A DNA stretch of 64,000 nt from Paenibacillus ehimensis NBRC 15659 (GCF_004000785.1 NZ_BILX01000013.1:62001-126000), one strand, 5' to 3'. Positions 33,158 through 43,027 are shown, numbered from the stretch's first letter. Numbers and translations: made by a program. Notes: generated by a model from the letters alone, not told the origin.

Positions 33158-33826
33158 ATGAAAATTTTATATATTGAAGACGACGCAGAAATCGGACAAT
33201 GGGTCAGCGGCGATCTGACCGAAAGGGGGTACGAGGTTGTGTGGCTGACGTCCGGCGACCGGGCGGGCGAGCGGATGAAGGGAGCCGATCTCGTTCTGCT
33301 GGACGTGATGCTTCCGGGACTCGACGGCTTTACGGTCGGGCAGCGGCTGAAAAAGGAATACCCGGCCACGCCCATTCTGATGATATCGGCGCGGTCTTCC
33401 ATCGAGGACAAGCTTCACGGGCTTCAATTTGCCGACGATTATGTGACGAAGCCCTTTCATCCCGACGAGCTGGCGGCGCGGATCGAAGTGCTGCTGCGGC
33501 GCTTCGACAAGCGGGTGTCCCCGCAGCTTCAGCTCGGTCATCTGCGCGTCCATCCAGATGAGAATCGTCTGGTCGACAGCGAGAGCGGCGAGGAAATTAT
33601 TTTGACGGGCAAGCAGTTCCAAATCTTCATGTATTTTTTGCGTCATCCGAACCAAATTTTGACGAAGGATCAAATCTATGAAGCGGTGTGGGGAGAACCC
33701 TACCTGGAAGGCGACAAAACGCTGATGGTGCATATCCGCTACCTTCGCGAGAAGATCGAACGCGATCCCGGAAATCCGCAAATCATCGAAACGATCCGCG
33801 GCATCGGCTACAGGGTGAGATTATGA
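33158..33826 (+). CDS. OmpR-family response regulator
   Basis: The 222-residue regulator has a receiver domain (MKILYIEDDAEIGQWVSGDL, phospho-acceptor Asp in VLLDVMLPGLDG, Lys in YVTKPFHPDE) and a winged-helix DNA-binding domain ending IETIRGIGYRVRL. It overlaps the kinase gene by four nt and lies just upstream of an ABC exporter, an arrangement known from peptide-antibiotic sensing and detoxification modules. The promoter lies in the 155 bp shared with the divergent MORN gene. Confidence 0.93.
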   Translation: MKILYIEDDAEIGQWVSGDLTERGYEVVWLTSGDRAGERMKGADLVLLDVMLPGLDGFTVGQRLKKEYPATPILMISARSSIEDKLHGLQFADDYVTKPFHPDELAARIEVLLRRFDKRVSPQLQLGHLRVHPDENRLVDSESGEEIILTGKQFQIFMYFLRHPNQILTKDQIYEAVWGEPYLEGDKTLMVHIRYLREKIERDPGNPQIIETIRGIGYRVRL

Positions 33827-35190
33827 GCCCGACAGTCAAAACGAAGTTCCGGAATTCGCTGCTGGCCCGGTACGTGTTTATTATTTTAATCGCGCTGTGC
33901 ATATGGCCGCTCGTGTTTCCGGTCGGCAGCCTGATTTATTACATGCAGAGCCAGCTGTTTTTCCCCGAGGCATTCAACATCTATGACAGCCGCAATCTGG
34001 AAAAAGCATGGCATCAAGAAGCGAAAGAGCTGGACAAGGCGGCGGAGGATGCGGTGGACGCCAAGCTCCGGGCATTGAAGGAGCGGTATCCGCTCGCTTC
34101 GATGTTCTGGGTAGACGCCTTCGGCCGGCTGCGGCTGAAGCTTGGGGAAACCGTTTCGGTTCCGCAGCAATGGACGATGGCGGACAGCATGCAATTTATG
34201 AAAAGCAGCTATGGCGGGGACCCGTTCACCGTCGTCGCTTTTATCGGCCAAGACCCGAAGCAGGGCTTCATGGTCCTGCAAATTCCGCGGCAGATGATGA
34301 AGAGCGAAGCGATCTATCCGTCCAACGACCGTTTTCTTACGGTATTTATTCTCTCCGTATTTTCGTTCTTCCTGTTCACTTCCTGGCTGTTCTTCGCCCG
34401 CATCCGCAAACGGCTTCTCCGGTTTCAAATCGCCATGACGGAGACCGACGAATCCGGCATTCCGCAGCCGATCGCCGTGAAGAGAGTCGACGAAATCGGG
34501 CAGCTTGGGCTGGCGTTCAACCATATGATCGACCAATTAAACAGCGCACGCCGGCGGGAGCAAGAAGAGGAGGCGCTGCGCAAGCAGCTTATCGCCAACC
34601 TGTCGCACGATCTGCGGACGCCACTTACGACGATTCGGGGCCACGCCTATTCCCTGCGCAAGGAAGCCTTATCGCCCAAGGGAAAGCAATCGCTCGACCT
34701 GATCGAAACGAAGGTAGACAATGTGGCCCAACTGATCGAGAACCTGATGTCCTATACTCTACTGTCGGCGGGAAAATATCCGCTGCAAACCGCCCGGACG
34801 GACGTGCTCAGGCTGTGCCGGACCTCCGTCGCCTCTTGGTATCCGGTGTTCGAGAAGGAAGGCTTCGATGTCGATGTCCGGCTGCCGGAAGCCGCCTTGT
34901 TTTGGAACGTCGACCCGCAATGGTTTACCCGCATTCTGGACAACCTGTTCCAGAACATCGTCCGCCATGCCGATTCGGGAAAATACGTCTGCGTCCGTAC
35001 CGAGGAGCGGCACGGAACCACTGCCGTCGTCATCGCGGACAAGGGGCCGGGCATCCATGCGGAGTCGGATAACAAAGGGGCCGGCATCGGCTTGTCCATC
35101 GTCGCTTTAATGGTCAGGGAAATGAACCTGAAGCAGGATATCGTCAGCTCCCGCGACGGAACGGCCATCTATATGTACCCAAAATTTTAA
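33823..35190 (+). CDS. Sensor histidine kinase
   Basis: The 455-residue kinase has two membrane segments (about 18-40 and 165-190) flanking an extracellular domain of about 120 residues, a HAMP-like linker, the H-box LIANLSHDLRTPLTTIRGHA, the N-box RILDNLFQNIVRHA, and ATP-lid motifs ADKGPGIHAES and GAGIGLSIVAL. Its ATG overlaps the regulator stop. The sizeable sensing domain argues for direct ligand detection and not transporter-based sensing as in BceS. Confidence 0.92.
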   Translation: MSPTVKTKFRNSLLARYVFIILIALCIWPLVFPVGSLIYYMQSQLFFPEAFNIYDSRNLEKAWHQEAKELDKAAEDAVDAKLRALKERYPLASMFWVDAFGRLRLKLGETVSVPQQWTMADSMQFMKSSYGGDPFTVVAFIGQDPKQGFMVLQIPRQMMKSEAIYPSNDRFLTVFILSVFSFFLFTSWLFFARIRKRLLRFQIAMTETDESGIPQPIAVKRVDEIGQLGLAFNHMIDQLNSARRREQEEEALRKQLIANLSHDLRTPLTTIRGHAYSLRKEALSPKGKQSLDLIETKVDNVAQLIENLMSYTLLSAGKYPLQTARTDVLRLCRTSVASWYPVFEKEGFDVDVRLPEAALFWNVDPQWFTRILDNLFQNIVRHADSGKYVCVRTEERHGTTAVVIADKGPGIHAESDNKGAGIGLSIVALMVREMNLKQDIVSSRDGTAIYMYPKF

Positions 35191-35261
35191 ACGAATTTTA
35201 AACGAAAGCTCCCTTTAGTTTTAACCTTCGGCGTCTATCATGAAAGCCGAGGTGATCGAAG

Positions 35262-36179
35262 GTGGGCCACGAATCCATTATTACCACACACAATTTATCC
35301 AAGCACTACCGCTCGCGCAAGGCGGTCGACAAGGTCAATCTGGATATCCGCAAAGGCGATATTTACGGCTTCCTCGGTCCGAACGGCGCGGGTAAAACGA
35401 CAACGATCCGCATGCTTCTCGGACTCATCAGGCCGACGGAAGGCACGATCCGCATCTTCGGCAAGGACCTGAGAACAGAGCAGCGGGCCATCCTCCGCAA
35501 GGTCGGCTCGCTGGTGGAATACCCTTCCTATTACGGCCATTTGACCGCTTATGAAAATCTGGAAACGATCCGCCGTATTCTGGACGTGCCGAAATCGCGA
35601 ATCGACGAAGTGCTCGCCGTCGTGCGGCTGACGAAGGAAGCGAAGCGTCCGGTCAAGGGCTTCTCCCTCGGCATGAAGCAGCGGCTCGGCATTGCCTCCG
35701 CCCTGCTCGGCAGCCCGGAGCTGCTCATTCTGGACGAACCGACCAATGGCCTTGATCCGACCGGGATTTTGGAAATCCGCGAGCTGATCAAAGCGATGCC
35801 GAAGGAGCACGGCATTACCGTGCTCGTCTCCAGCCACCTGCTCAGCGAAATCGAACTGACGGCCACCCGCGTCGGCATCATCCAGCAAGGCGCGATGATG
35901 TTCGAGGATACGATCGACAGGCTGCGCGAGCGGGCCCAGAGCAGCATCCGCATCGCGCTGTCGAACCCCGAGAGCGCGCGGCGCACCGTCGCGCTGACCG
36001 GATGCCATGCCGAGCTCCGCGAAGCCTCTCTGCTGATAGAGCATCTCTCCGACGATACGCTTGCGGAAATCGTCGCGCTGCTCGTTCAGGCGGGGCATTC
36101 GATTTACCGCGTGGAGGAAGTGAAGAAATCGCTGGAAGATATTTTCCTTGAGATGGTCGGGGAGGGAACCAGCTTATGA
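35262..36179 (+). CDS. ABC transporter ATP-binding protein, BcrA/lantibiotic-immunity type
   Basis: The 305-residue ATPase has Walker A GPNGAGKTTTIRMLLG, the signature KGFSLGMKQRLGIA, Walker B LLILDEPTNGLDP and the H-loop SSHLLSEIE, plus a C-terminal extension of about 85 residues typical of BcrA-like subunits. With the two permeases that follow it should export a lipid-active compound such as a peptide antibiotic. The start is GTG at 35262 behind GAGGTGAT. It is 71 nt after the kinase, probably under its control. Confidence 0.92.
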   Translation: MGHESIITTHNLSKHYRSRKAVDKVNLDIRKGDIYGFLGPNGAGKTTTIRMLLGLIRPTEGTIRIFGKDLRTEQRAILRKVGSLVEYPSYYGHLTAYENLETIRRILDVPKSRIDEVLAVVRLTKEAKRPVKGFSLGMKQRLGIASALLGSPELLILDEPTNGLDPTGILEIRELIKAMPKEHGITVLVSSHLLSEIELTATRVGIIQQGAMMFEDTIDRLRERAQSSIRIALSNPESARRTVALTGCHAELREASLLIEHLSDDTLAEIVALLVQAGHSIYRVEEVKKSLEDIFLEMVGEGTSL

Positions 36180-36889
36180 TGTTCCGGGTGCTGGCTGCCG
36201 ACTTTCTGAAAATTCGCCGGAAAGCGATCTGGTTTCTAATCTTCCTCGGTCCGTTCGGCGTTATAGCGCTGCAGGGGGCCAACTACGTGCTGCGCTACGA
36301 TTACTTGATGAAAAAATACGCGGTCGACCCCTGGGGCGCTTTCCTGGGCAACGTTCAATATCTCCTTCCCGTGACCCTATTGCTCGGCATCGCCATCATT
36401 GCATCAATGGTCGCAAACATCGAGCACCAGATGAATTCGTGGAAGCAGCTGCTGGCCCTGCCCATAACCAGGGCTTCCGTGTTCAGCGCCAAATTTACCT
36501 TATGCATGCTGATGCTGTTCGTCTCATGCTTCCTGCTGGGCATCGGCATCATTGGACTGGGGCTCGGGCTGAAGCTCGGCACGGACGTGCCGCTGGCTGA
36601 TATTGTCAAGCTGAGCTTCTATCCGTTTATTGCCTCTTTTCCGATTTTGGCGCTGCAGCTGTGGCTGTCCTCGACGATGCGCAATCAAGCCTTTCCATTG
36701 ACCGTCGGCATTCTCGGAGGAGTCGTGTCGATCTATGCCCCCAAGATGCCCGACTGGTTTTTATGGAAGCTTCCTTGGCTGACGAACGAAGCGGGCAAAC
36801 CGGAATACTCGGTCGCTGCCGGCCTTGCAGCCGGAATGGTCATTTTCGCGATCGGATTAATTCATTTTACAAGACGGGATGTGAATTGA
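36176..36889 (+). CDS. ABC-2 type permease subunit
   Basis: The 237-residue protein has about six membrane helices and the ABC-2 features ADFLKIRRKAIWFLIFLGPF at the start and HQMNSWKQLLALPITRASVF, typical of lantibiotic-immunity permeases (MutE/EpiE/SpaE type). Its ATG overlaps the ATPase stop. It forms a heteromeric channel with the next gene product. Confidence 0.88.
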   Translation: MMFRVLAADFLKIRRKAIWFLIFLGPFGVIALQGANYVLRYDYLMKKYAVDPWGAFLGNVQYLLPVTLLLGIAIIASMVANIEHQMNSWKQLLALPITRASVFSAKFTLCMLMLFVSCFLLGIGIIGLGLGLKLGTDVPLADIVKLSFYPFIASFPILALQLWLSSTMRNQAFPLTVGILGGVVSIYAPKMPDWFLWKLPWLTNEAGKPEYSVAAGLAAGMVIFAIGLIHFTRRDVN

Positions 36890-37624
36890 ATGAGAACGTT
36901 TCTGAATGTGCTGCGCTCGGAGTGGCTCAAAATGCGCAAGGCCAACATTTGGCTGCTCGTCTTCGTCAGTCCGGCGCTGGCAGCCGTCAGCGGCTTCCTG
37001 CAGCCCATGCTCGAAGACCTTCCCCAATGGGAGTGGCTGTTCACAACAACAGCCGCCATGCATGCTTTTCTGTTCCTGCCGCTGTTGACCGGGGTATTCG
37101 CCGCCTTCGTCTGCCGCTACGAGCATGCGGGCGGAGGCTGGAAGCAGGTGCTGGCCTTGCCGGTTTCCCGAACGCAGCTGTACCTGGCCAAATTTGCGAT
37201 CGTCATCGCGCTGCTTGCCGTCACACAGCTGCTGCTGCTCGCCGTCGTCCTGATCATCGGTACGCTCAAAGGCTTTACTTCGGCTGTGCCTTGGGACGTT
37301 TTTTTGCGAAGCGTGCTGGGAGGCTGGGTGGCGACTTTGCCTCTGGCCTCCCTTCAAATGTTCGTGTCGGTCGCTTGGGCCAGCTTTGCCGCGCCGCTTG
37401 CGATCAATGTCATCTTTACGATTCCGAATATGCTTATCGTCAATTCAAGCAAATACGGTCCTTATTACCCTTGGGCGCAGCCCGTCCTGTCCATGCTGCC
37501 GCAGGGTCAAGCGGACTACGGCGCGTTTAACGTCCCGCCGGAGACGCTGCTGTTTGTTATTTTGGGAAGCTTCCTCGTCTTTTTCGCCAGCGGCCTTACT
37601 TATTTTCAAAGGAAAGAAATTTAG
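36890..37624 (+). CDS. ABC-2 type permease subunit (second)
   Basis: The 244-residue paralogue of the preceding gene shares LRSEWLKMRKANIWLLVFVS and GGGWKQVLALPVSRTQLYLA, with about six membrane helices. It follows directly on the stop of the first permease. Two unequal permeases plus one ATPase match the LanE-LanG-LanF organisation. A strong terminator follows. Confidence 0.88.
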   Translation: MRTFLNVLRSEWLKMRKANIWLLVFVSPALAAVSGFLQPMLEDLPQWEWLFTTTAAMHAFLFLPLLTGVFAAFVCRYEHAGGGWKQVLALPVSRTQLYLAKFAIVIALLAVTQLLLLAVVLIIGTLKGFTSAVPWDVFLRSVLGGWVATLPLASLQMFVSVAWASFAAPLAINVIFTIPNMLIVNSSKYGPYYPWAQPVLSMLPQGQADYGAFNVPPETLLFVILGSFLVFFASGLTYFQRKEI

Positions 37625-37653
37625 CAAGAAATTTAATCGAAAGCGAAATAATA

Positions 37654-37691
37654 AAGAGACCGATATTCTTGATAAGAGGATTCGGTCTCTT
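37654..37691 (+). terminator. Terminator of the kinase-ABC operon
   Basis: AAGAGACCGA (37654-37663) pairs perfectly with TCGGTCTCTT (37682-37691). No strong T-run follows. Confidence 0.65.
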
Positions 37692-37889
37692 CGCCGTTCG
37701 CATGACAGGTATTTTTTAGTTTTAATAGAAAAATCGCAATCGATAAGAAACAACAGCCTGTGATCCATGTTACAATGGAATGGCTGCTGAACATTTTTTT
37801 GCCCCTACGTACCGCAATGCCATTCCATGTCGCACGGGAGGAATTAGAGAGAAGTCTGTTTATGCTTTTACAAAGAGAGGAGTAACAAC

Positions 37890-39371
37890 GTGGAGAACCA
37901 TACGAAATCAAACGATAGCGGAGGGACATTCGGGAGCAGAGCCAACTTTCTGGTCGTTCTGGTTATGATTCTTGGGGTGTTCGTAGCCATCTTGAACGAG
38001 ACGCTCCTTAACGTCGCTTTGTCGAAAATTATGGCGGACATCGGGATTTTACCGAGTACCGCTCAATGGTTAACAACCGGATACTTGCTGGTTATCGGGG
38101 TGCTTATCCCGGTCACCGCTTTTTTAATTCAGAAGTTTACGACAAGAACCTTGTTTCTTTCGGCCATGTGCTTGTTCACGCTGGGTACGCTGGCCGCGGC
38201 TGTCGCGCCGGGATTCGGCATGCTTTTGCTCGGCAGGGTGCTGCAGGCGTCGGGAACCGGTCTGCTGTTTCCGCTGCTGACCAACGTCGTGCTGGCTACG
38301 GTTCCTTTGGAAAAAAGGGGCTCGGCCATGGGAACGATCGGTATCGTCATCACCTTTGCCCCGGCGATCGGACCGACGCTGTCCGGCATCATTGTGGAGC
38401 ATTTCAGCTGGCGGGTGCTCTTTTACGGCGTCATCCCGATCGCGCTGCTCGTTATCGCCATCGCTTATCTGAAGCTTAAGAACGTCACCGAGACGACGAA
38501 TCCGAAAATCGACGTCTTGTCGCTCCTGCTCTCCACCTGTGGATTCGGGGGAATCGTGTACGGCTTCAGCAGCGCCGGCGAAGGGCACGGTGGCTGGTCG
38601 AGCGGCGCGGTTCTTATTCCCGTTATCATCGGCGCCGTGGCTTTAGTCTTGTTCGTTTGGAGACAATTGACGATGGCGGAACCGCTGTTGGATCTGAGAA
38701 CCTTTAAATTCAACGTATTCAGATTATCGACGGTCATCATGATGATCGTCATGATGGCGATGTTTTCCGCGATGATGCTGCTGCCGATTTTCCTCCAGGG
38801 CGCACTCGGCTACAGCCCGCTTCAGGCCGGTCTGGTCATGCTGCCGGGCGGGATTCTGATGGGCATCATGTCTCCGATTACAGGACGGCTGTTCGATAAA
38901 TTCGGCGCCAAGTGGCTGGCGGTCGTCGGGCTGGCGCTTATCGCTAATACACTGTGGCAGTTTTCCTCGATCTCCCTGTCGACTCCGTACGCGATGATCA
39001 TGATTTTGAACACGCTGCTGATGCTCGGGATTTCGATGCTGATGATGCCGGTCATGACCAACGCGTTGAACGAGCTTCCGCCGCGGCTATATCCGCACGG
39101 CACGGCCATTATCAGCACGCTTCAGCAGGTGTCGGGCGCGGTCGGAACGGCACTGCTGGTCACGGTGATGACCAACGGCTCTAAAAATTTCCTCGAAAAC
39201 GCCGCAGGAACCAAAGCGGATGCCCCGCTGCCTATTCTGGCGATGATGGCCGGGATGAAGAGCGCATTTCTGCTGGCCTTCGGCTTGGTCGTCGCCGCTT
39301 GGATCGTTTCGTTCTTCCTGAAACGTGCGCAGCCTTCGGGAGGCGGCGGCGAACGGGTTTCCGCACACTAA
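37890..39371 (+). CDS. DHA2-family multidrug MFS transporter
   Basis: The 493-residue protein has 14 predicted membrane helices and the EmrB/LmrB motif set: ILNETLLNVALSKIMADIGI, QWLTTGYLLVIGVLIPVTAF, GRVLQASGTGLLFPLLTNVV and the motif C region GTIGIVITFAPAIGPTLSGI. It exports drugs by proton antiport. The start is GTG at 37890 with GAGAGGAG upstream. No regulator gene adjoins it; 265 bp separate it from the ABC operon. Confidence 0.9.
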   Translation: MENHTKSNDSGGTFGSRANFLVVLVMILGVFVAILNETLLNVALSKIMADIGILPSTAQWLTTGYLLVIGVLIPVTAFLIQKFTTRTLFLSAMCLFTLGTLAAAVAPGFGMLLLGRVLQASGTGLLFPLLTNVVLATVPLEKRGSAMGTIGIVITFAPAIGPTLSGIIVEHFSWRVLFYGVIPIALLVIAIAYLKLKNVTETTNPKIDVLSLLLSTCGFGGIVYGFSSAGEGHGGWSSGAVLIPVIIGAVALVLFVWRQLTMAEPLLDLRTFKFNVFRLSTVIMMIVMMAMFSAMMLLPIFLQGALGYSPLQAGLVMLPGGILMGIMSPITGRLFDKFGAKWLAVVGLALIANTLWQFSSISLSTPYAMIMILNTLLMLGISMLMMPVMTNALNELPPRLYPHGTAIISTLQQVSGAVGTALLVTVMTNGSKNFLENAAGTKADAPLPILAMMAGMKSAFLLAFGLVVAAWIVSFFLKRAQPSGGGGERVSAH

Positions 39372-39467
39372 CAAGATTTAACTCCGGATTCGCCTTAAGC
39401 GATTGCGGACGCAAGAAGACGGCCTCGCCAAGAGTGGTGCCGTCTTCTTTGTTTACTACATGTGCCG

Positions 39468-40265
39468 TTATTGTTTGTCCACGATCACGATGGTCATCGA
39501 TTTGGCTGTATGCATGCCGACAAAAAGGGCGCAGCCCAGAGCTTCCGACGCGTCGCGAAGCGGAATGAAGCTGGAGCCGTCCACGATTTGAGCGGGAACG
39601 CCGAATTGGATCGTTTGTCCGTTGATCGTCGAGGACTTCTGACCGATCTTAAAGGTCATGACTTCGCTGCCTTTCGTCGCCTGTACCGTTGGGGTTTCGG
39701 GATTCCATTCCACTTTCGCTCCGAGCGCTTCCAGCGTGGAACGAAGCGGCACAAGCATGCTTCCATCCTTAATAAAAGGAGCCACCTCCGGGTTCAGCTT
39801 CCGGTTATCGATGAAAATATGTACCCCCTCGCCGCGTCCGGCCCATTTCTCCGTCGCGCAAGTCATTTGATACGTTACGTCGAGCGATTTTAAGTCCGCC
39901 CCCTGGACCGCACCGGGAAACGTAACGTCCCACAGCTTGCTTTGGCCCGGCTCCAGGCTCAGACCCGTCAGAAACGCATCGTTGTCCCATTCCCGCGTCG
40001 CCAATTCGTTTCCGCCGCCGTCCTGCACGGTAAGCTTGAGCTTTTCTACCTTGTTGACTTTCGCGTTGCTGATGTTGACGAATACTCCTTTGACGACGAG
40101 CGCGTCTTTTTCATATTTGCCCGACAACGGCGAGAAAACGAGCTCGCCCACAGACTTTACGGAAGCTGACGCCGGGGCGCCGAAGGCCAGCATCCATGTG
40201 ATCATCATAACGGATAGCATGCTTAATGCGAGAATCGATTTGAATCGTAGCTTCATTGTTTTCAT
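39468..40265 (-). CDS. Secreted stalk-domain protein
   Basis: The 265-residue protein has a signal peptide (cleavage near ASA, residue 34), a beta-sandwich resembling FxLYD/DUF4352-type domains (LVVKGVFVNISNAKVNKVEK; LEPGQSKLWDVTF), and a C-terminal copper-amine-oxidase-like domain (SMLVPLRSTLEALGAKVEWN; SSFIPLRDASEALGCALFVG). It is probably a wall- or surface-associated protein without enzymatic activity. It stands 31 nt downstream of blaR1 on the same strand. Confidence 0.75.
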   Translation of the reverse strand: MKTMKLRFKSILALSMLSVMMITWMLAFGAPASASVKSVGELVFSPLSGKYEKDALVVKGVFVNISNAKVNKVEKLKLTVQDGGGNELATREWDNDAFLTGLSLEPGQSKLWDVTFPGAVQGADLKSLDVTYQMTCATEKWAGRGEGVHIFIDNRKLNPEVAPFIKDGSMLVPLRSTLEALGAKVEWNPETPTVQATKGSEVMTFKIGQKSSTINGQTIQFGVPAQIVDGSSFIPLRDASEALGCALFVGMHTAKSMTIVIVDKQ

Positions 40266-40296
40266 GGAATGTGATCTTCCAAATGATTCGTCTTTT

Positions 40297-42384
40297 TTAA
40301 TCGTTCATCGTCCCATCCACAGGGTCCACCCAATAGCTCCAAAACTCTCCCGTTCTGTCAACAATGGCGTGGACTGTCGGCTGCTCGGCCTTCGAAAAGG
40401 TATGATAGTAGGGATTATCGGAATCGAATTCAACCGTATAACCGGTCAAATCGATGCCGAACAGCTTGTTCACCATCGGTTTGGCGGCGGCGACAGTTTC
40501 TTCTTTCGTATAGATCGGCTTTCTATCCTTATCCAGGAGGAGGGGCAAATTGGCTTCATTGTCTTCTTTTTTGCCGTACGCCGAGATCGACTGGATTGCG
40601 CCTGTCTTGGCCCCAATCACAACGGTATAATAGCCGCCGTCGTCAAAGAACTTCCATGAATCGTATCGCCCGCTGGAATAATTGTGGTCTGCCTGTTTAA
40701 AGGCTACCGGTTTTCCGACATTTATCGTTTGGAGTGCTTTCAATGCAGCGTTTTTCGCTTTTTCGTTCCCCTGTGCAAAAGGATAGCTGATCAATATGCC
40801 TCTTTCGCTCAGCGTGTCCGCATCCAGGGTTACGATCATGTCTTTGCTCTGAAGCCTCCATTCATGCGTCGATTTACCGTCCTCAAACCGTTTCTGTCTC
40901 TCTACGCTCTCGGCGGCAAACGTTTTGTTTGCATCCACTTGACGAAAAGCTTCCGCAGCAGCATTTTTCACGGCCGCATCCGTTTCGTCCCACGTATATC
41001 GGACAAGAGCGTTCACAATTTGCTTCGTATTCCGGTCAATAGCGACTTGTCCTTTTCCGTTCTTATTCAGTAAGATCCACTCTGCCGTGATTTCAGGGTC
41101 CACCACTTCGTAAAGCTCCGCTTGCGAATCTCCCAGAAAGCGGCGCAGCTCTTCTTGGGCCGCTTCAACGACGTTCTTGTCCAACGGGATATCGTGAATC
41201 GTCAGCTTCTTCTTCGCTTCCGAACTGCCGGACGATTCCGTCGCGATCACAGGGGGCGCCGACAGATTGCCGGATGCGGACTCCGGCGAAGCTTTGGCAT
41301 TGACCAGCGTCACGGAAGAAAGGGCAATGACGGAAGCCAGCCCGAGCGCCGACCAGCGGTAAGATTTTTTATGATAATTTTTGATCATAATGATTCTCCT
41401 TTTTATTTGTTGTTTGCCTCCCGATAAATTGGCCATACCGGGGGTCGGGTACAGGGTGGCGTAATGCTCCAACAAGCGAATGATCGTATGGCCGTAGCTT
41501 TCTTTGTGCTCCGCACCGATATAGGACAGCGCAAGCGCGTCGGCAGCCATTTCCTGATCTTCGCGCATCCGGTAATAGGCATACCACAGAACCGGATTGA
41601 ACCAGTGCAGGATAAGCAGGCCGTTCATCAGCCAGTTCACGGCGACGTCCTTGCGTTTCACATGAGCCAGCTCGTGATAAAAAATAAACCGCAGCTGCCG
41701 GTCGTCCAGCATGTTCATAAGCGAATCCGTCAGCACAATGCGCGGACGCATAAACCCGAACACGGCCGGACTTGAAATCGGTCCCGCCGTGATTAACGGG
41801 ATCGATTGTCGGATCGCCATCGTCTTCCGGCATTGTTCGAACAGACCGACAATTCCGGGGTCTGTAATGACTGGCTGCTTTGCGAGCCGGGAATAGACGC
41901 GCCGGTTCGCGGCAACGGTCAAGATCCCGAGACAAACCGCGCCCAGCAGTCACACGCCGAACGCGAGCTTATGGATCGAAAAGCTAGCCGAAGGCTGCTT
42001 TTCCACCGGATCAGCCGTCTGAACAGGCGGTGCCTGCTTGGTTTCCACGGGAGCGGTCTTCGTTGGCGCGGTCTCCGGCACCTCCTGGTGAACGACGGGA
42101 GATGCTTCCGGGAGACGCGGCGAAGGCGCTTCGGAAGTCCGTAGAGCTTCTTGGCCATAGGAAAGCAGGTTATATACACTGAACGAGCTTTCAGGCGCCC
42201 ACGGCAGGAGCAATCTCGCCATAATGACCAGCCACAGTATATAGTGCCATCTGGGGGACAGCTTGTTCCTTGCGATGACTTTGACGAACAAGACGAGCCC
42301 GACCAGCACCCCGGCCATCAGCGAGGTCTCCAATACCCAGTCAAAAAAGCTCAAGAGAGAAAGGCTTAGACTGTCCATTGTCAT
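40297..42384 (-). pseudogene. blaR1: BlaR1/M56-type sensor peptidase interrupted by an in-frame TGA
   Basis: The reading frame from ATG 42384 is open to TGA at 41950-41952 and continues in the same frame to 40297, giving about 695 residues if the stop is read as Trp (FGV-W-LLGAVCLG). The N-terminal part has membrane helices and a Pro-rich linker; the second part has the zinc site FIFYHELAHVKRKD and a third helix; the end is a PepSY-like sensor domain of about 330 residues. M56 proteins cleave or inactivate BlaI. One base change (TGG to TGA) accounts for the break; a TTG at 41922 could restart only the second half. Confidence 0.8.
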
Positions 42385-42788
42385 CTGTCCTTTCTTCTTT
42401 CGCAGTCCGTCCCCTCTTCCGTTTTCTGGTCGAGAATCCGCTTGAGTTCGCTAATTTCGTCCGAAGACAGCTTCTGTTCCCGCAAGAAATGGACCAGCAG
42501 CGGTTTGACCGCCCCGCCGTACAGCCGCTTGAGAAAGGACTGCGTCTCGGTCTGCACGTAATCGTCCTGCGAAACCAAAGGATAGTACAAGTAGGTTCTG
42601 CCCGTCTCTTGAAAGGCGATCGCATTTTTTTGCAGCAGCCGGCTGATCAGCGTCCGGACCGTTTTCGGTTTCCAGTCCATTTGTCCTTCGAGAGCCTCGA
42701 TCACTTCGTTGGCCGTTTGCGGAGACCGGGACCAGAGGATTTTCATCACTTCCCACTCGGCCTCGGATATTTTAGGCAGCTCTTTCAT
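42381..42788 (-). CDS. blaI: BlaI/MecI/CopY-family repressor
   Basis: The 135-residue winged-helix repressor has ISEAEWEVMKILWSRSPQTA, KPKTVRTLISRLLQKNAIAF and a C-terminal dimerisation region. It represses its own operon through the two 16-bp dyads just upstream. The start is placed at ATG 42788, since the in-frame ATG at 42815 lacks a ribosome site and lies three bases from the first operator; AAGGAG is 12 nt upstream of 42788. The BlaR1 partner gene overlaps its stop by four nt but carries a nonsense codon, so de-repression may be lost. Confidence 0.9.
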   Translation of the reverse strand: MKELPKISEAEWEVMKILWSRSPQTANEVIEALEGQMDWKPKTVRTLISRLLQKNAIAFQETGRTYLYYPLVSQDDYVQTETQSFLKRLYGGAVKPLLVHFLREQKLSSDEISELKRILDQKTEEGTDCERRKDR

Positions 42789-42818
42789 GAATCTTGCATG
42801 CTCCTTCCCGTTCATTTG

Positions 42819-42834
42819 GATTACTGATGTAATC
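42819..42834 (-). promoter_or_regulatory. BlaI-type operator 1
   Basis: GATTACTGATGTAATC is a 16-bp dyad with arms GATTAC and GTAATC, matching the TACA/TGTA-centred sites of BlaI/MecI. Confidence 0.7.
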
Positions 42835-42843
42835 CTTTATTTA

Positions 42844-42859
42844 GACTACACATGTAATC
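42844..42859 (-). promoter_or_regulatory. BlaI-type operator 2
   Basis: GACTACACATGTAATC is a second 16-bp dyad of the same design, 25 bp from the first, so two repressor dimers could bind about two and a half turns apart. Confidence 0.65.
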
Positions 42860-42893
42860 CTGAAATGTCAACTTCAAAAAATCGATGCAGCTG

Positions 42894-42941
42894 AAAAAAG
42901 CATGCCCGCTCTCCCATTCGGAAGAAGCGGCGCATGCTTTT
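42894..42941 (-). terminator. Terminator of the MFS gene
   Basis: AAAAGCATGC (42896-42905) pairs with GCATGCTTTT (42932-42941), with an inner CCGC/GCGG stem, and ends in a T-run on the minus strand. Confidence 0.75.
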
Positions 42942-43027
42942 GTTATAATTATTAGCTCCGTCCGGGCTGCCCTTTCGCGCCCCATGCACAAAATTTACGT
43001 GCGTTCATTCATGCGCGCCTGCGTGGT

